A DNA stretch of 64,000 bases, from NCBI GenBank assembly GCA_965216645.1, contig CBDCGJ010000068.1, forward strand, positions 1-64,000, given 5' to 3'. The notes beneath the pieces were generated by a model. The model was not told where the DNA came from, searched no databases, and saw only the letters and a program-made list of their open reading frames with translations. Shown here piece after piece: positions 35,884 to 44,356 of this stretch (its first letter is position 1; each line of letters begins with the position of its first letter). The stretch comes from CBDCGJ01 sp965216645. GTDB taxonomy: Bacteria > Pseudomonadota > Alphaproteobacteria > GCA-2731375. The position numbers and the translations under genes were made by a program.

Positions 35884-37884
35884 ATGTCAAAAGCTCGCAG
35901 GCCCGATCACGCGCCAACCGATTTACCTGGCGATGCCGCCCCGTCTACCCGCGGGTTCGCCGAAAACCCGGCAGCCTACCAAGAACAGACCGGAGGCGAC
36001 GAAGTAAAGGCGGAAAATTACGAACACGGTCGGGAGGTGATCCGCAGAGCCTTGAAGACCATGCCACGAGGACCGGGCGTCTATCGCATGATCAATTCCA
36101 AGGGCGATGCGCTCTACGTCGGCAAAGCCAAGAACCTGCGCAATCGGGTGCAAAACTACGTCAACGCGTCGGGTTTGACTTTTCGTACGATGCGGATGAT
36201 CGCCTTGACCGCCGCAATGGAAGTTGTCAGCACCCATACGGAAGTCGAAGCGTTATTGCTTGAAAGCAATATGATCAAACGCCTGCGGCCGCGTTACAAC
36301 GTGTTGCTGCGGGACGACAAGTCCTTCCCCTTCGTCCTGATCACGGGCGATCATGAATGGCCCCAAATAACGAAACATCGCGGGGCGAGAAGTCGGAAAG
36401 GTCGGTATTTCGGGCCGTTCGCCTCCGCCGGTGCGGTAAACCGTACGCTGAACGCCTTACAGAAGGCGTTTCCGATCCGCCCCTGTACAGACAGCGTCTT
36501 CTCGGCACGCACGCGGCCTTGTTTGCAGTACCAAATCCGTCGCTGTACGGCCCCCTGCGTCGGCCGAATTGACGCCGAGGATTATGCCAATCTGGTCGAC
36601 GAAGTCACAGACTTTCTGTCCGGGCGTAGCCATCGGGTGCAGGAGGATTTGAAGCGTAAGATGACGGCGGCAAGCGAGGCATTGGAGTTCGAAACCGCGG
36701 CGCTGTACCGGGATCGGCTGAAGGCTTTAGCCCATATCCAGTCGCATCAGGGAATCAATGTCACACGGGTCGAAGACGCCGACATTATTGCGATCGCCCA
36801 AGAAGGTGGGCAAAGTTGCGTCCAGGTGTTTTTCTTCCGCGCCGGGCAGAATTGGGGCAACCGGGCCTACTTCCCGAGCCACGGCAAGGACCAAGGTCCA
36901 GAAGAAGTGTTGACGGCCTTCTTAGGGCAATTTTACGACGACAAACCGCCGCCACGCGAAATCCTGGTCAACGAGAAACCTCACGATGCCGACCTGATCG
37001 CCGACGCTCTTTCAACGAAGGCCGACCGACGCGTCCGCGTCCATCGTCCGCAGCGCGGGACATTGCGGGAACTCGTACAACAGGCGCACCACAATGCCCG
37101 AGAGGCGCTCGGACGTCGCCTGGCGGAGAGCGCGACCCAACGCCGCCTGCTGGACGAGATGACGGCGCTGCTCGAAATCGATGGCCAATTGGACCGAATA
37201 GAGGTTTACGACAACAGCCATATCCAGGGCACCAACGCCATCGGCGCTATGATTGTCGCCGGTCCGGACGGTTTCGTGAAAAACGGCTACCGCAAATTCA
37301 ATATCAAAAGCAGTAAACTCACGCCCGGCGACGATTATGCCATGATGCGGGAGGTCCTGACCCGCCGCTTTTCACGGTTGCTCAGGTCCGCGGATGAGGA
37401 CGCCAACGGCGAAAACAGCCGGATCGCGGGCGAATGGCCGGACCTGGTATTGATCGATGGCGGCAAGGGGCAACTCTCCGCCGCCCTCGACGTGATGAAC
37501 GAGTTGGGGATCACAAGCGTCGCCGTGGCCGCCGTTTCGAAGGGCCCCGACCGGAATGCCGGTCGGGAGCAAATTCACCTACCCGACCGAGCGCCAATGT
37601 TGCCCGCGCAACGCTCCGCCGTGCTGTATTTTATCCAGCGTTTGCGGGATGAAGCGCATCGCTTCGCCATCGGTACCCATCGCAAACGCCGTGCCAAGGG
37701 GGTCGGCGCCTCCGTTCTGGACGAAATCGAAGGCATCGGTCCACGGCGCAAACGTGCCCTTCTCAATCATTTCGGTTCGGCGCGCGAGGTCGAACGCGCC
37801 GCCCTCAGCGATCTGCAGGCACTGGACGGCATATCCGGATCGGTGGCAAAAAAGATCTATGATTTCTTCCATCCCGACGATTGA
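35884..37884 (+). CDS. uvrC: Excinuclease ABC subunit C
   Basis: This 666-residue dual nuclease incises on both sides of a lesion. An extra N-terminal Pro/Ala-rich segment of about 50 residues precedes the GIY-YIG domain (GPGVYRMINSKGDALYVGKA). It is followed by the Cys-rich CLQYQIRRCTAPCVG block, the UVR motif KRKMTAASEALEFETAALYRD, the RNase-H-like C-terminal nuclease (IEVYDNSHIQGTNAIGAM, VLIDGGKGQL) and helix-hairpin-helix repeats (IEGIGPRRKRALL, LDGISGSVAKKI). The ATG at 35884 is the first after the AT-rich gap that avoids a hydrophobic non-homologous extension. It heads the pgsA-mobB-moeA-moaD-moaE run. Confidence 0.97.
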   Translation: MSKARRPDHAPTDLPGDAAPSTRGFAENPAAYQEQTGGDEVKAENYEHGREVIRRALKTMPRGPGVYRMINSKGDALYVGKAKNLRNRVQNYVNASGLTFRTMRMIALTAAMEVVSTHTEVEALLLESNMIKRLRPRYNVLLRDDKSFPFVLITGDHEWPQITKHRGARSRKGRYFGPFASAGAVNRTLNALQKAFPIRPCTDSVFSARTRPCLQYQIRRCTAPCVGRIDAEDYANLVDEVTDFLSGRSHRVQEDLKRKMTAASEALEFETAALYRDRLKALAHIQSHQGINVTRVEDADIIAIAQEGGQSCVQVFFFRAGQNWGNRAYFPSHGKDQGPEEVLTAFLGQFYDDKPPPREILVNEKPHDADLIADALSTKADRRVRVHRPQRGTLRELVQQAHHNAREALGRRLAESATQRRLLDEMTALLEIDGQLDRIEVYDNSHIQGTNAIGAMIVAGPDGFVKNGYRKFNIKSSKLTPGDDYAMMREVLTRRFSRLLRSADEDANGENSRIAGEWPDLVLIDGGKGQLSAALDVMNELGITSVAVAAVSKGPDRNAGREQIHLPDRAPMLPAQRSAVLYFIQRLRDEAHRFAIGTHRKRRAKGVGASVLDEIEGIGPRRKRALLNHFGSAREVERAALSDLQALDGISGSVAKKIYDFFHPDD

Positions 37885-37895
37885 CGCGGGGTTAG

Positions 37896-37929
37896 GACCG
37901 GTGTAGCGAATTGGCGGCTACGCCCGGTC
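37896..37929 (+). other. Hairpin between uvrC and pgsA
   Basis: An imperfect stem (37896-37901 with 37924-37929, then 37903-37907 with 37917-37921) lies 11 bases after the uvrC stop. No U run follows, so it is more likely a processing or stability element than a terminator. Confidence 0.35.
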
Positions 37930-37944
37930 AGGCGACGGAATAAA

Positions 37945-38547
37945 ATGTTAAAGCATATACCCAATATTTTGACGCTGTCCCGCATCGTGGTGATTCCGGC
38001 AATGATCGCAGCTTTTTACCTGGATGCGCCCGTGTCGAACTGGACTGTTTTCGGCCTGTTCGCTTTTGCCGCGATTACGGATTACTTTGACGGCTATCTG
38101 GCCCGCAGCTTAAACGAAGTCTCCGGCCTCGGTCGCTTTCTCGACCCGGTCGCGGATAAGCTTCTTGTCGCCGCCACAATCCTGATGTTGGTCTATACCG
38201 ACCAGATCTCCGATTGGACGATCTTGCCGGCCGTGGTCATCATGTGCAGAGAGATCACGGTATCCGCCCTGCGCGAATATCTCGCCGAATTGCGCGTCGG
38301 CATGCCGGTCAGCAAACTGGCGAAATGGAAGACCACCGTACAAATGCTGGCGATATGTTTTCTGATCGTGGGCGACGCCGCGTTCTGGAATATTCCGGCC
38401 CGGGAGATCGGCATTGCCGGACTATGGGTCGCGGCGTTTTTGACCCTTTACACCGGCTATGACTATCTTAGATTAGGGTTGACACATATAACCAAGGATG
38501 ATCGCCGCGACGATGTGGCGGATCGCGCGGCGGATCGAACGCAATGA
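37945..38547 (+). CDS. pgsA: CDP-diacylglycerol--glycerol-3-phosphate 3-phosphatidyltransferase
   Basis: This 200-residue membrane enzyme makes phosphatidylglycerophosphate. The CDP-alcohol phosphatidyltransferase signature is complete: Asp46, Asp49, Gly50, Ala53, Arg54, Gly63, Asp67 and Asp71 in TDYFDGYLARS through GRFLDPVADK. IPNILTLSRI is the usual N-terminus. It overlaps the mobB start by four bases. Confidence 0.96.
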   Translation: MLKHIPNILTLSRIVVIPAMIAAFYLDAPVSNWTVFGLFAFAAITDYFDGYLARSLNEVSGLGRFLDPVADKLLVAATILMLVYTDQISDWTILPAVVIMCREITVSALREYLAELRVGMPVSKLAKWKTTVQMLAICFLIVGDAAFWNIPAREIGIAGLWVAAFLTLYTGYDYLRLGLTHITKDDRRDDVADRAADRTQ

Positions 38548-39053
38548 AGATCTTTGGATTGGCGGGATGGAGCGGCAGCGGGAAGACATCGCTGATGATC
38601 AGGCTGCTGCCTGAGTTCGCCGGGCGAGGTCTGTCTGTCTCGACCGTGAAACACGCCCATCATCGCTTCGATGTCGACATGCCCGGCAAGGATTCCTGGC
38701 ACCATCGGGAAGCGGGCGCCACGGAAGTGATGATTTCCTCCGCCAATCGCTGGGCGTTGATGCACGAGAACCGGACAGGCGGCGAAGCCCCGCTCAGAGA
38801 ATTGGTCGCCCGTATGAGCCCGGTCGATCTGGTGCTGGTCGAAGGCTTTAAAACCGAACCGCACGACAGACTGGAAGTTCATCGCCAAACGCTTGGAAAA
38901 CCGATCCTGCAGCCGCATGACGAAAACATCGTCGCCGTCGCCGCAGATACGGAAATCGCCGGCTTGACCGTGCCGCGCTTGGATTTGAACGATACCGAGG
39001 CGATATTTTCCTTCATCCTCCGTCATTGCCGGCTGGAGGAGCGGGCAGCATGA
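38544..39053 (+). CDS. mobB: Molybdopterin-guanine dinucleotide biosynthesis protein MobB
   Basis: This 169-residue P-loop GTPase begins MKIFGLAGWSGSGKTSLMIRL (Walker A), has STVKHAHHRFDVDMPGKDSW, the family's conserved His-rich segment, and LVLVEGFKTEPHDRLEVHR. It assists MobA in adding GMP to molybdopterin. It overlaps pgsA upstream and moeA downstream (ATGA), so it is translationally coupled to both. MobA itself is not in the window. Confidence 0.95.
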   Translation: MKIFGLAGWSGSGKTSLMIRLLPEFAGRGLSVSTVKHAHHRFDVDMPGKDSWHHREAGATEVMISSANRWALMHENRTGGEAPLRELVARMSPVDLVLVEGFKTEPHDRLEVHRQTLGKPILQPHDENIVAVAADTEIAGLTVPRLDLNDTEAIFSFILRHCRLEERAA

Positions 39054-40312
39054 CCCAATTGCGCGACGATTGCTTCGCCTTCGGTGACAGTTTGATGCCT
39101 ATGGCCGAAGCGCTGGACATCCTGTCGGCCCGATTGGCGCCCATCGCCGAGCGTGAGCGGGTTCCACTTAAGCAGGGTCTAGGCCGCATCCTCGCGGCGG
39201 ATCTTATCTCTTCGATCAATGTCCCCGCCCACGACAATAGTGCCGTCGACGGTTATGCCGTCCGGCATGCAGATTTGAATGCGTCCGGTCCGACCGAGCT
39301 GCGGGTCGTCGGTCGGGCCGCCGCGGGTCATCCGAGCGCCGAACCGGTTTCTACCGGCACCGCGGTTCGGATCTTTACCGGTGGGATCATGCCGGATGGC
39401 GGCGACTGCGTCGTGATGCAGGAAGATGCCGAAAGACTGGGAGAAACGATCAGAGTACCGCCGGGGCTGAAAGCCGGCGCCAACAGGCGCCTGGCCGGCG
39501 AAGACACACGCATCGGTGACACGGTCTTGGCAAAAGGACATCGATTGCGGCCACAGGATATCGGCCTCGCCGCCTCCGTCGGGATCGACGAACTGCCGGT
39601 GTTCCGGCCGCTACGAGTCGCCGTGTTCTCGTCCGGGGACGAATTGTTGGAACCCGGGCAACCGCTACGCCAAGGCGCCGTTTTCGATAGCAACCGCTAT
39701 ATTATTCACGCTTTGCTTAGCGGATTAGGTTGCGATGTTAGCGATGTGGCGATCCTGCCGGACCGCTTCGAAGCGGTGCGCGACGGCCTTGCCAAGGCGG
39801 CCGAGACACACGACCTGCTGATCACCTCCGGCGGCATGTCGACGGGCGACGAGGATCACATCAAGGCCGCGGTCGAAGCGCTCGGCAGCCTGCATTTCTG
39901 GCGCCTGGCGATAAAGCCCGGACGGCCCGTCGCGCTCGGCCAAGTTCGCGGTAAGGCATTTATCGGCTTACCCGGCAATCCGGTGGCGGCGATGGTCTGT
40001 TTTCTGAGGTTCGCTCGCCGTATAATTCTGGAACTCGGTGGCCGCGACGCATCTCTGACGACACCGAATTTTTTCGCCCTCCCGGCCGGATTCGAGATGG
40101 ACAAGAAGCCGGCGCGACGCGAATGGATCCGCGCACGCCTGTCCCGCAACGACAGCGGCGCGCAGGTCGTGGAGCGATACGCCAAGCAAGGCTCCGGCGT
40201 CTTGCGATCGATGGTCGAAAGCGACGGCCTGATCGAAGTCCCGGAAGACGTTACCCGGATCGATCGAGGCGATCTTGTACAATTTCTTCCGTTTTCCGAG
40301 GTCATGGGATGA
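39050..40312 (+). CDS. moeA: Molybdopterin molybdotransferase
   Basis: This 420-residue enzyme inserts molybdate into adenylated molybdopterin. It has the N-terminal VPAHDNSAVDGYAVRHAD, GIMPDGGDCVVMQED, VAVFSSGDELLEPGQPL, the MoaB-like domain with ITSGGMSTGDEDHIKAAV, and AIKPGRPVALGQVRGKAFIGLPGNPVA-type text near residue 300. Its length is typical. The start at 39050 overlaps the mobB stop, and its own stop overlaps the moaD start. Confidence 0.96.
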   Translation: MTQLRDDCFAFGDSLMPMAEALDILSARLAPIAERERVPLKQGLGRILAADLISSINVPAHDNSAVDGYAVRHADLNASGPTELRVVGRAAAGHPSAEPVSTGTAVRIFTGGIMPDGGDCVVMQEDAERLGETIRVPPGLKAGANRRLAGEDTRIGDTVLAKGHRLRPQDIGLAASVGIDELPVFRPLRVAVFSSGDELLEPGQPLRQGAVFDSNRYIIHALLSGLGCDVSDVAILPDRFEAVRDGLAKAAETHDLLITSGGMSTGDEDHIKAAVEALGSLHFWRLAIKPGRPVALGQVRGKAFIGLPGNPVAAMVCFLRFARRIILELGGRDASLTTPNFFALPAGFEMDKKPARREWIRARLSRNDSGAQVVERYAKQGSGVLRSMVESDGLIEVPEDVTRIDRGDLVQFLPFSEVMG

Positions 40313-40566
40313 AGCTCGACATCGTCTATTTCGCCTGGCTGAGAAGCAATCTCGGCATCAACAGCGAATCCGTGGAGGCGCCTGACGATATCGAAACCGT
40401 TGGCGGTTTGGTTCGTTGGCTGAGCGACCGATCGCCCGCCCATGCCGGCGTTTTCGCCGACATGAAAACGGTCCGTTGCGCCGTCAATCTGGAGTTTGCG
40501 ACCGAGGACGCGACGATCAAGGACGGCGACGAGGTCGGGTTCTTCCCGCCGGTGACCGGAGGCTGA
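40309..40566 (+). CDS. moaD: Molybdopterin synthase sulfur carrier subunit
   Basis: This 85-residue ubiquitin-like protein ends PPVTGG; the C-terminal Gly-Gly is adenylated and converted to thiocarboxylate. IVYFAWLRSNLG and the FATEDATIKDGDEVGFFPP segment match the family. The ATG at 40309 overlaps the moeA stop, and the next gene starts directly after the TGA, fitting strict co-expression with moaE. Confidence 0.94.
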   Translation: MKLDIVYFAWLRSNLGINSESVEAPDDIETVGGLVRWLSDRSPAHAGVFADMKTVRCAVNLEFATEDATIKDGDEVGFFPPVTGG

Positions 40567-41022
40567 ATGGCTGTCCGGGTTCAAGCACAGGACTTCGATG
40601 TCGGCGCCGAACTGGCTCGGCTAACCGAGGGTCGTCGAGACATCGGCGCGTTGGCCTCGTTCGTCGGTCTGGTGCGGGAGATGAACGAAGGCCGCGGTCT
40701 CGACGCCATGACCCTTGAGCATTATCCGGGCATGACCGAAAAGCGGCTTGAAGAGATCGAAGCCGAAGCGCGCGCGCGTTGGCCACTCAACGATGTTCTT
40801 ATTGTCCATCGTTTCGGCCGGCTCGAACCGGGCGATCGGATCGTGCTCTGTGCCGCCACCTCCAGCCACCGACATGCCGCGTTCGAAGCCTGCATGTTCC
40901 TGATGGACTGGCTGAAAACCCAAGCGCCGTTCTGGAAATACGAGGAATCCGGCGATGATGGCGATTGGGTACAAGCCCGGCAGAGCGACGACGCGGCCGC
41001 TGCCCGCTGGCAACGGAAGTAA
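40567..41022 (+). CDS. moaE: Molybdopterin synthase catalytic subunit
   Basis: This 151-residue protein has IGALASFVGLVREMN, MTLEHYPGMTEKRLEEI, VLIVHRFGRLEPGD, the SSHRHAAFEACMFLMDWLKTQAPFWK stretch (conserved Lys at the end) and EESGDDGDWV. With MoaD it transfers two sulfurs onto precursor Z. It is the last gene of the molybdopterin run. Confidence 0.95.
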   Translation: MAVRVQAQDFDVGAELARLTEGRRDIGALASFVGLVREMNEGRGLDAMTLEHYPGMTEKRLEEIEAEARARWPLNDVLIVHRFGRLEPGDRIVLCAATSSHRHAAFEACMFLMDWLKTQAPFWKYEESGDDGDWVQARQSDDAAAARWQRK

Positions 41023-41052
41023 TCGAATTCATATCCAACAATTGAGGTAGAC

Positions 41053-41823
41053 ATGGCATATCAACCCTTCGATCTCTCGGGCAAAGTCGCCCTGGTTACC
41101 GGCGGCAACAGCGGCATCGGTCTGGCATTCGCCGATGCCGTGGCGCAGGCCGGTGGCGACGTCTGTATCTGGGGCACCAATGCGGAGAAGAACGAAGCCG
41201 CCCTCGCCCAGTTGCAGGCTCACGGCGGCAAGGCCATGGCGTTACAATGCAATGTGGCCGACGAAGCGGAGGTCGAGAACTGCTTTGCCGAAACCTTGGC
41301 CGAACTCGGGCGCGTTGACGGTTGCTTCGCCAATGCGGGCACCGGCGGCCGCGCCGACAGCTTCATGGAGATGACCACGGAGGAATGGAAGCGGGTCACC
41401 TCCGTCAACCTGGACGGTGCTTTTTACACCTTCCGCACTGCCTGCCGGCATATGCGGGACCGGGGCGATGGCGGCCGGTTGGTCGGCACCGCTAGTTTGG
41501 CGGCGATCTCCGGCCAAGCCCGCGGTCAACATTACGCGGCGACCAAAGGCGGTATGGTTTCGATGATCTATGCCCTCGCCGTGGAGATGGCGCGCTGGGG
41601 CGTGACGGCAAACGTCGTCCTGCCAGGCTGGATCGAAACGGCGATGACCGAACGAACCTTTGCCTGGGATAAATTCGCGGCCAATGTGTTACCGCGCGTC
41701 CCGTCGCGACGCTGGGGGGAACCGGAAGACTTCGGTGGGATCGCCGTCTATCTGATGTCGAACGCCAGTGCCTACCATTCCGGCGACACGTTCGTTATCG
41801 ACGGCGGCTACAACCGTTTCTAG
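41053..41823 (+). CDS. SDR family oxidoreductase
   Basis: This 256-residue SDR has VALVTGGNSGIGLAFADAV, ANAGTGG, a Ser in GTASLAAISGQ, YAATKGGMVSM with the Tyr/Lys pair, and the C-terminal DTFVIDGGYNRF. The position after strand 2 (CIWGTNAEKNE) lacks Asp, suggesting NADP. The ribosome site GAGG is just before the ATG. It shares the tetranucleotide CTAG with the stop of the converging deiminase-like gene. The substrate is unknown. Confidence 0.88.
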   Translation: MAYQPFDLSGKVALVTGGNSGIGLAFADAVAQAGGDVCIWGTNAEKNEAALAQLQAHGGKAMALQCNVADEAEVENCFAETLAELGRVDGCFANAGTGGRADSFMEMTTEEWKRVTSVNLDGAFYTFRTACRHMRDRGDGGRLVGTASLAAISGQARGQHYAATKGGMVSMIYALAVEMARWGVTANVVLPGWIETAMTERTFAWDKFAANVLPRVPSRRWGEPEDFGGIAVYLMSNASAYHSGDTFVIDGGYNRF

Positions 41824-42773
41824 CCAACCAATTCCCGCCCGACGATAGCGGTCAAGCAACCGACGGCGCCTGCCGCCTTGCGCAATTCGTCGCAAGGCGT
41901 GGTGACGCAGTCGATGCCGAGGCTGCCGTAGAACGCTTCGGCTTCCGGATTGTCGCCAACCATGAGGATTTTGCGCGGACCCAGCGTGACGAAATTGAAC
42001 GCGCTCCGGTACTCGAACTCGTCCGATGCCGGCAAAAAGGCGACCTGCATCTGCCGCGATCGTAGGGCCTCGACGACCGCGAACGGCGTGCGCTTCGGCC
42101 AGGCAATCGCGAGGTCCCGGTCAACAATACGCATCAGCCCCATGAAGTGCATGGCACCGAAGGGCAAGTCGACGACGATCGCCTCGCCGCCAATGTCTTC
42201 CACCGCTTGTGCGACCTGAGCGGCGCCTTCTGCGTTGGTCCGCAAGCCGCGACCGATCAGCACGGTATTTGGATCCAACCAAGCCGCGTCGGCGCCTTCG
42301 AAGGTGGCGTTACCGCGCAGCGTCCGCAGGATCGGCACGCCGAGATCGGCCAAGCGGCGGGCGACCCAACGCTCCTCCCCGGCGCGAACCGTCGACGCCG
42401 GCCGCGCCATGATCGCTCCTTCCGGCGTAAGAAAAACCAAGTCGGCGCAGAACATCTGGTTTGGGCTTGGCGTCTCGCTGGGATCCACGTAATGGACCGA
42501 TACGCCGTTGGTACGGTACGCCTCCGCCATGGCGTCATGTTGGGCGACCGCTTTACCGACGTCCAGCGGCGCCAGCATCTGTACCGCTTCCGGTTCTTCA
42601 GATGCCGCCAATTCCTCACCTGGCCTGTGCAGGACCACGGACTTCAACGGCGCATATTCGCTGTCAATTCCGCTGTCGGCCCATAAGTCGCCGATTTCCT
42701 GCCGATGGTTGCGAAGACGCGGCGACCAATTTTCGCCGCCATAGGCCGAGGTACCGAAGCTTTCTATCAACAT
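41820..42773 (-). CDS. Arginine deiminase/amidinotransferase-related protein
   Basis: This 317-residue protein belongs to the guanidino-group-modifying (GME) superfamily. It has SEYAPLKSVVLHRPGEE at the start of the catalytic fold, MFCADLVFLTPEGAIMARPAS with the conserved acidic site, NATFEGADAAWLDPNTVLIGRGLRTN (the FEGAD motif), MHFMGLMRIVD with the His, and the catalytic Cys in AVGCLTAIVGREL. Candidate activities are dimethylarginine dimethylaminohydrolase, arginine deiminase or a related amidinohydrolase. AAGGAA lies about ten bases before the ATG. It starts 75 bases downstream of the ilvE stop, behind a strong terminator, so it has its own promoter. Confidence 0.83.
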   Translation of the reverse strand: MLIESFGTSAYGGENWSPRLRNHRQEIGDLWADSGIDSEYAPLKSVVLHRPGEELAASEEPEAVQMLAPLDVGKAVAQHDAMAEAYRTNGVSVHYVDPSETPSPNQMFCADLVFLTPEGAIMARPASTVRAGEERWVARRLADLGVPILRTLRGNATFEGADAAWLDPNTVLIGRGLRTNAEGAAQVAQAVEDIGGEAIVVDLPFGAMHFMGLMRIVDRDLAIAWPKRTPFAVVEALRSRQMQVAFLPASDEFEYRSAFNFVTLGPRKILMVGDNPEAEAFYGSLGIDCVTTPCDELRKAAGAVGCLTAIVGRELVG

Positions 42774-42797
42774 CTGGAAATTCCTTCGCCAAAAGAA

Positions 42798-42823
42798 GAC
42801 ACGCCACGAAGACGTGGCGTGTC
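42798..42823 (-). terminator. Rho-independent terminator after ilvE
   Basis: A perfect 11-bp stem (42798-42808 with 42813-42823) closes a 4-base loop. On the minus strand it is followed by TTCTTTT. It lies 26 bases beyond the ilvE stop and before the deiminase-like gene. Confidence 0.85.
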
Positions 42824-42848
42824 CGTCATCAAAATTTCGGCATCGATC

Positions 42849-43733
42849 TTAGGCGGCTTTTTTCATCCGCACAACGGCGTCATAGTCCGCCATCAGGTTT
42901 TGCGTGACCTCGCCGACAACGAACCGATAGTCGTCGATTTCCGAAACGCCAGTTACCTCCGCGGCCGTCCCAGTAATGAAGAATTCCTGCGCCTTCGCCA
43001 GATCCTCCGGCATGATCACGCGTTCATGTATTTTGTAGCCGCGGGCCCGCGCCAAATCTATCGCGGTGCGTCGCGTGATGCCGTCGAGGAAGCAATCCGG
43101 GATCGGCGTATGGATTTCGCCGTCAATGACCAGGAACACATTCGCGCCCGTGCATTCCGCGACCTGACCGCGCCAATCGAGCATCAGGGCGTCGTCATAG
43201 CCCTCCTTCTCGGCCGCATGCTTCGACAGGGTGCAGATCATGTAAAGGCCGGCCGCTTTCGAAATCACCGGTGCGCAGATCGGATCGGGCCGGCGCCATT
43301 TCGAGATTTGCAGGCGAATACCCTTCATCCGCGCTTCCGGATCGAAGTAAGAGGGCCATTCCCATGCCGCAACGGCGACGTTGATCTTATTGGCTTGTGC
43401 GGATACACCCATCATCTCCGACCCGCGCCAAGCCACCGGACGGACATAGGCATCCACGAGCTTGTTCGCCGCCAACACCTCGCGTTTCGCCTGGTTGACC
43501 TGATCTTCCGTGAAAGGGATTTCAAAATCCAGAACACGGGCGGAATTGAACAGACGTGCCGTATGCTCTTCACTTTTGAATATATGCCCGTCATACGCAC
43601 GTTCGCCTTCGAAGACGCAGGACGCGTAATGCATGCCATGGGTCAGCACGTGAAATTTGGCATCCTGCCACGGCACCAATTCGCCGTTGACCCAAATCAT
43701 GCCGTCAAGCTGGTCGTGAGGTAAAATTGCCAT
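42849..43733 (-). CDS. ilvE: Branched-chain amino acid aminotransferase
   Basis: This 294-residue fold type IV PLP enzyme has LVPWQDAKFHVLTHGMHYASCVFEG, the PLP lysine in SKAAGLYMICTLSKHAAEK-type text near residue 158, DDALMLDWRGQVAECTGANVF and the phosphate-binding FITGTAAEVTGV. It transaminates leucine, isoleucine and valine. The ATG at 43733 has GGAG eight bases upstream; the longer frame reads into the operator region. It is divergent from the MarR-type regulator gene, and two palindromes lie between. Confidence 0.93.
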   Translation of the reverse strand: MAILPHDQLDGMIWVNGELVPWQDAKFHVLTHGMHYASCVFEGERAYDGHIFKSEEHTARLFNSARVLDFEIPFTEDQVNQAKREVLAANKLVDAYVRPVAWRGSEMMGVSAQANKINVAVAAWEWPSYFDPEARMKGIRLQISKWRRPDPICAPVISKAAGLYMICTLSKHAAEKEGYDDALMLDWRGQVAECTGANVFLVIDGEIHTPIPDCFLDGITRRTAIDLARARGYKIHERVIMPEDLAKAQEFFITGTAAEVTGVSEIDDYRFVVGEVTQNLMADYDAVVRMKKAA

Positions 43734-43799
43734 TTCACTTGCTCCAGGGTTCGAAAATTTCGTCCGATTGGCGATCCATGTAACATTCGCTCTAAAATA

Positions 43800-43840
43800 T
43801 GTCAACAATGCTGACCTAAAAAATGTCAGCATTGCTGACA
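43800..43840. promoter_or_regulatory. Two 17-bp palindromic operators between ilvE and marR-type gene
   Basis: The site at 43824-43840 is a perfect palindrome TGTCAGCA-T-TGCTGACA. The site at 43800-43816 is a near copy, TGTCAACA-A-TGCTGACC. Their centres are 24 bp apart. On the minus strand TTGACA within the first site could be the -35 of the ilvE promoter, with TTACAT 16 bases on. Placement next to a MarR-type gene suggests that regulator binds here, repressing itself and perhaps ilvE. Confidence 0.75.
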
Positions 43841-43861
43841 GATTTTTGCTAGCATGCACCC

Positions 43862-44356
43862 ATGAGCGAACTTGGAAGCGGCCCCAACCCCTTGTTCCTG
43901 CGCGATGAAGAGCTGCGCCGTGGTATTGAATTGCTGTTCTTTGCCTACCGAGATTTTACCGGCGATCCGGACAAAATACTGGCAGGATTCAACTTCGGTC
44001 GCGCCCATCATCGCGTGCTACATTTTGTCGGTCGCAATCCCGGCATGAATGTCAAAGAATTGCTCGCTATCCTCAAGATTACCAAGCAAAGTCTAAGTCG
44101 GGTCTTGAGCCAGCTGGTGAGCGAAGGGTTTGTCCTGCAAGAGAAAGGCCATCGAGACCGCCGCCAACGCCTGCTCTATCTGACCGATAAAGGGCGGGAG
44201 TTGGAAGGCTCCCTGTCGGCGGCGCAGAGGGCCAGGGTCTCGCGCGCCTACCGCGAGGCTGGCGCCGATGCGGTCGCCGGCTTCCAAAAGGTTCTAGTCG
44301 GATTGATCGATGAATTGGAAAAAGATGACATTATCGCCTCAATCAATCGACCTTGA
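43862..44356 (+). CDS. MarR family transcriptional regulator (PetP-like)
   Basis: This 164-residue winged-helix regulator starts LFLRDEELRRGIELLFFAYRDF. Its DNA-binding region is MNVKELLAILKITKQSLSRVLSQLVSEGFVL, followed by a wing with DRRQRLLYLTDKG. The pairing with a directly overlapping OmpR-type response regulator recalls petP-petR of Rhodobacter capsulatus. It probably recognises the two palindromes just upstream. The effector is unknown. Confidence 0.88.
   Translation: MSELGSGPNPLFLRDEELRRGIELLFFAYRDFTGDPDKILAGFNFGRAHHRVLHFVGRNPGMNVKELLAILKITKQSLSRVLSQLVSEGFVLQEKGHRDRRQRLLYLTDKGRELEGSLSAAQRARVSRAYREAGADAVAGFQKVLVGLIDELEKDDIIASINRP

Noticed and set aside
35693..35917. 74-codon minus-strand frame in the AT-rich gap
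   Set aside because: No ribosome site, no family resemblance, and it runs into the uvrC start; probably chance in AT-rich DNA.
42705..43724. 339-codon plus-strand open frame
   Set aside because: It is opposite ilvE, which has all PLP motifs; the translation is His/Arg-rich without recognisable domains.
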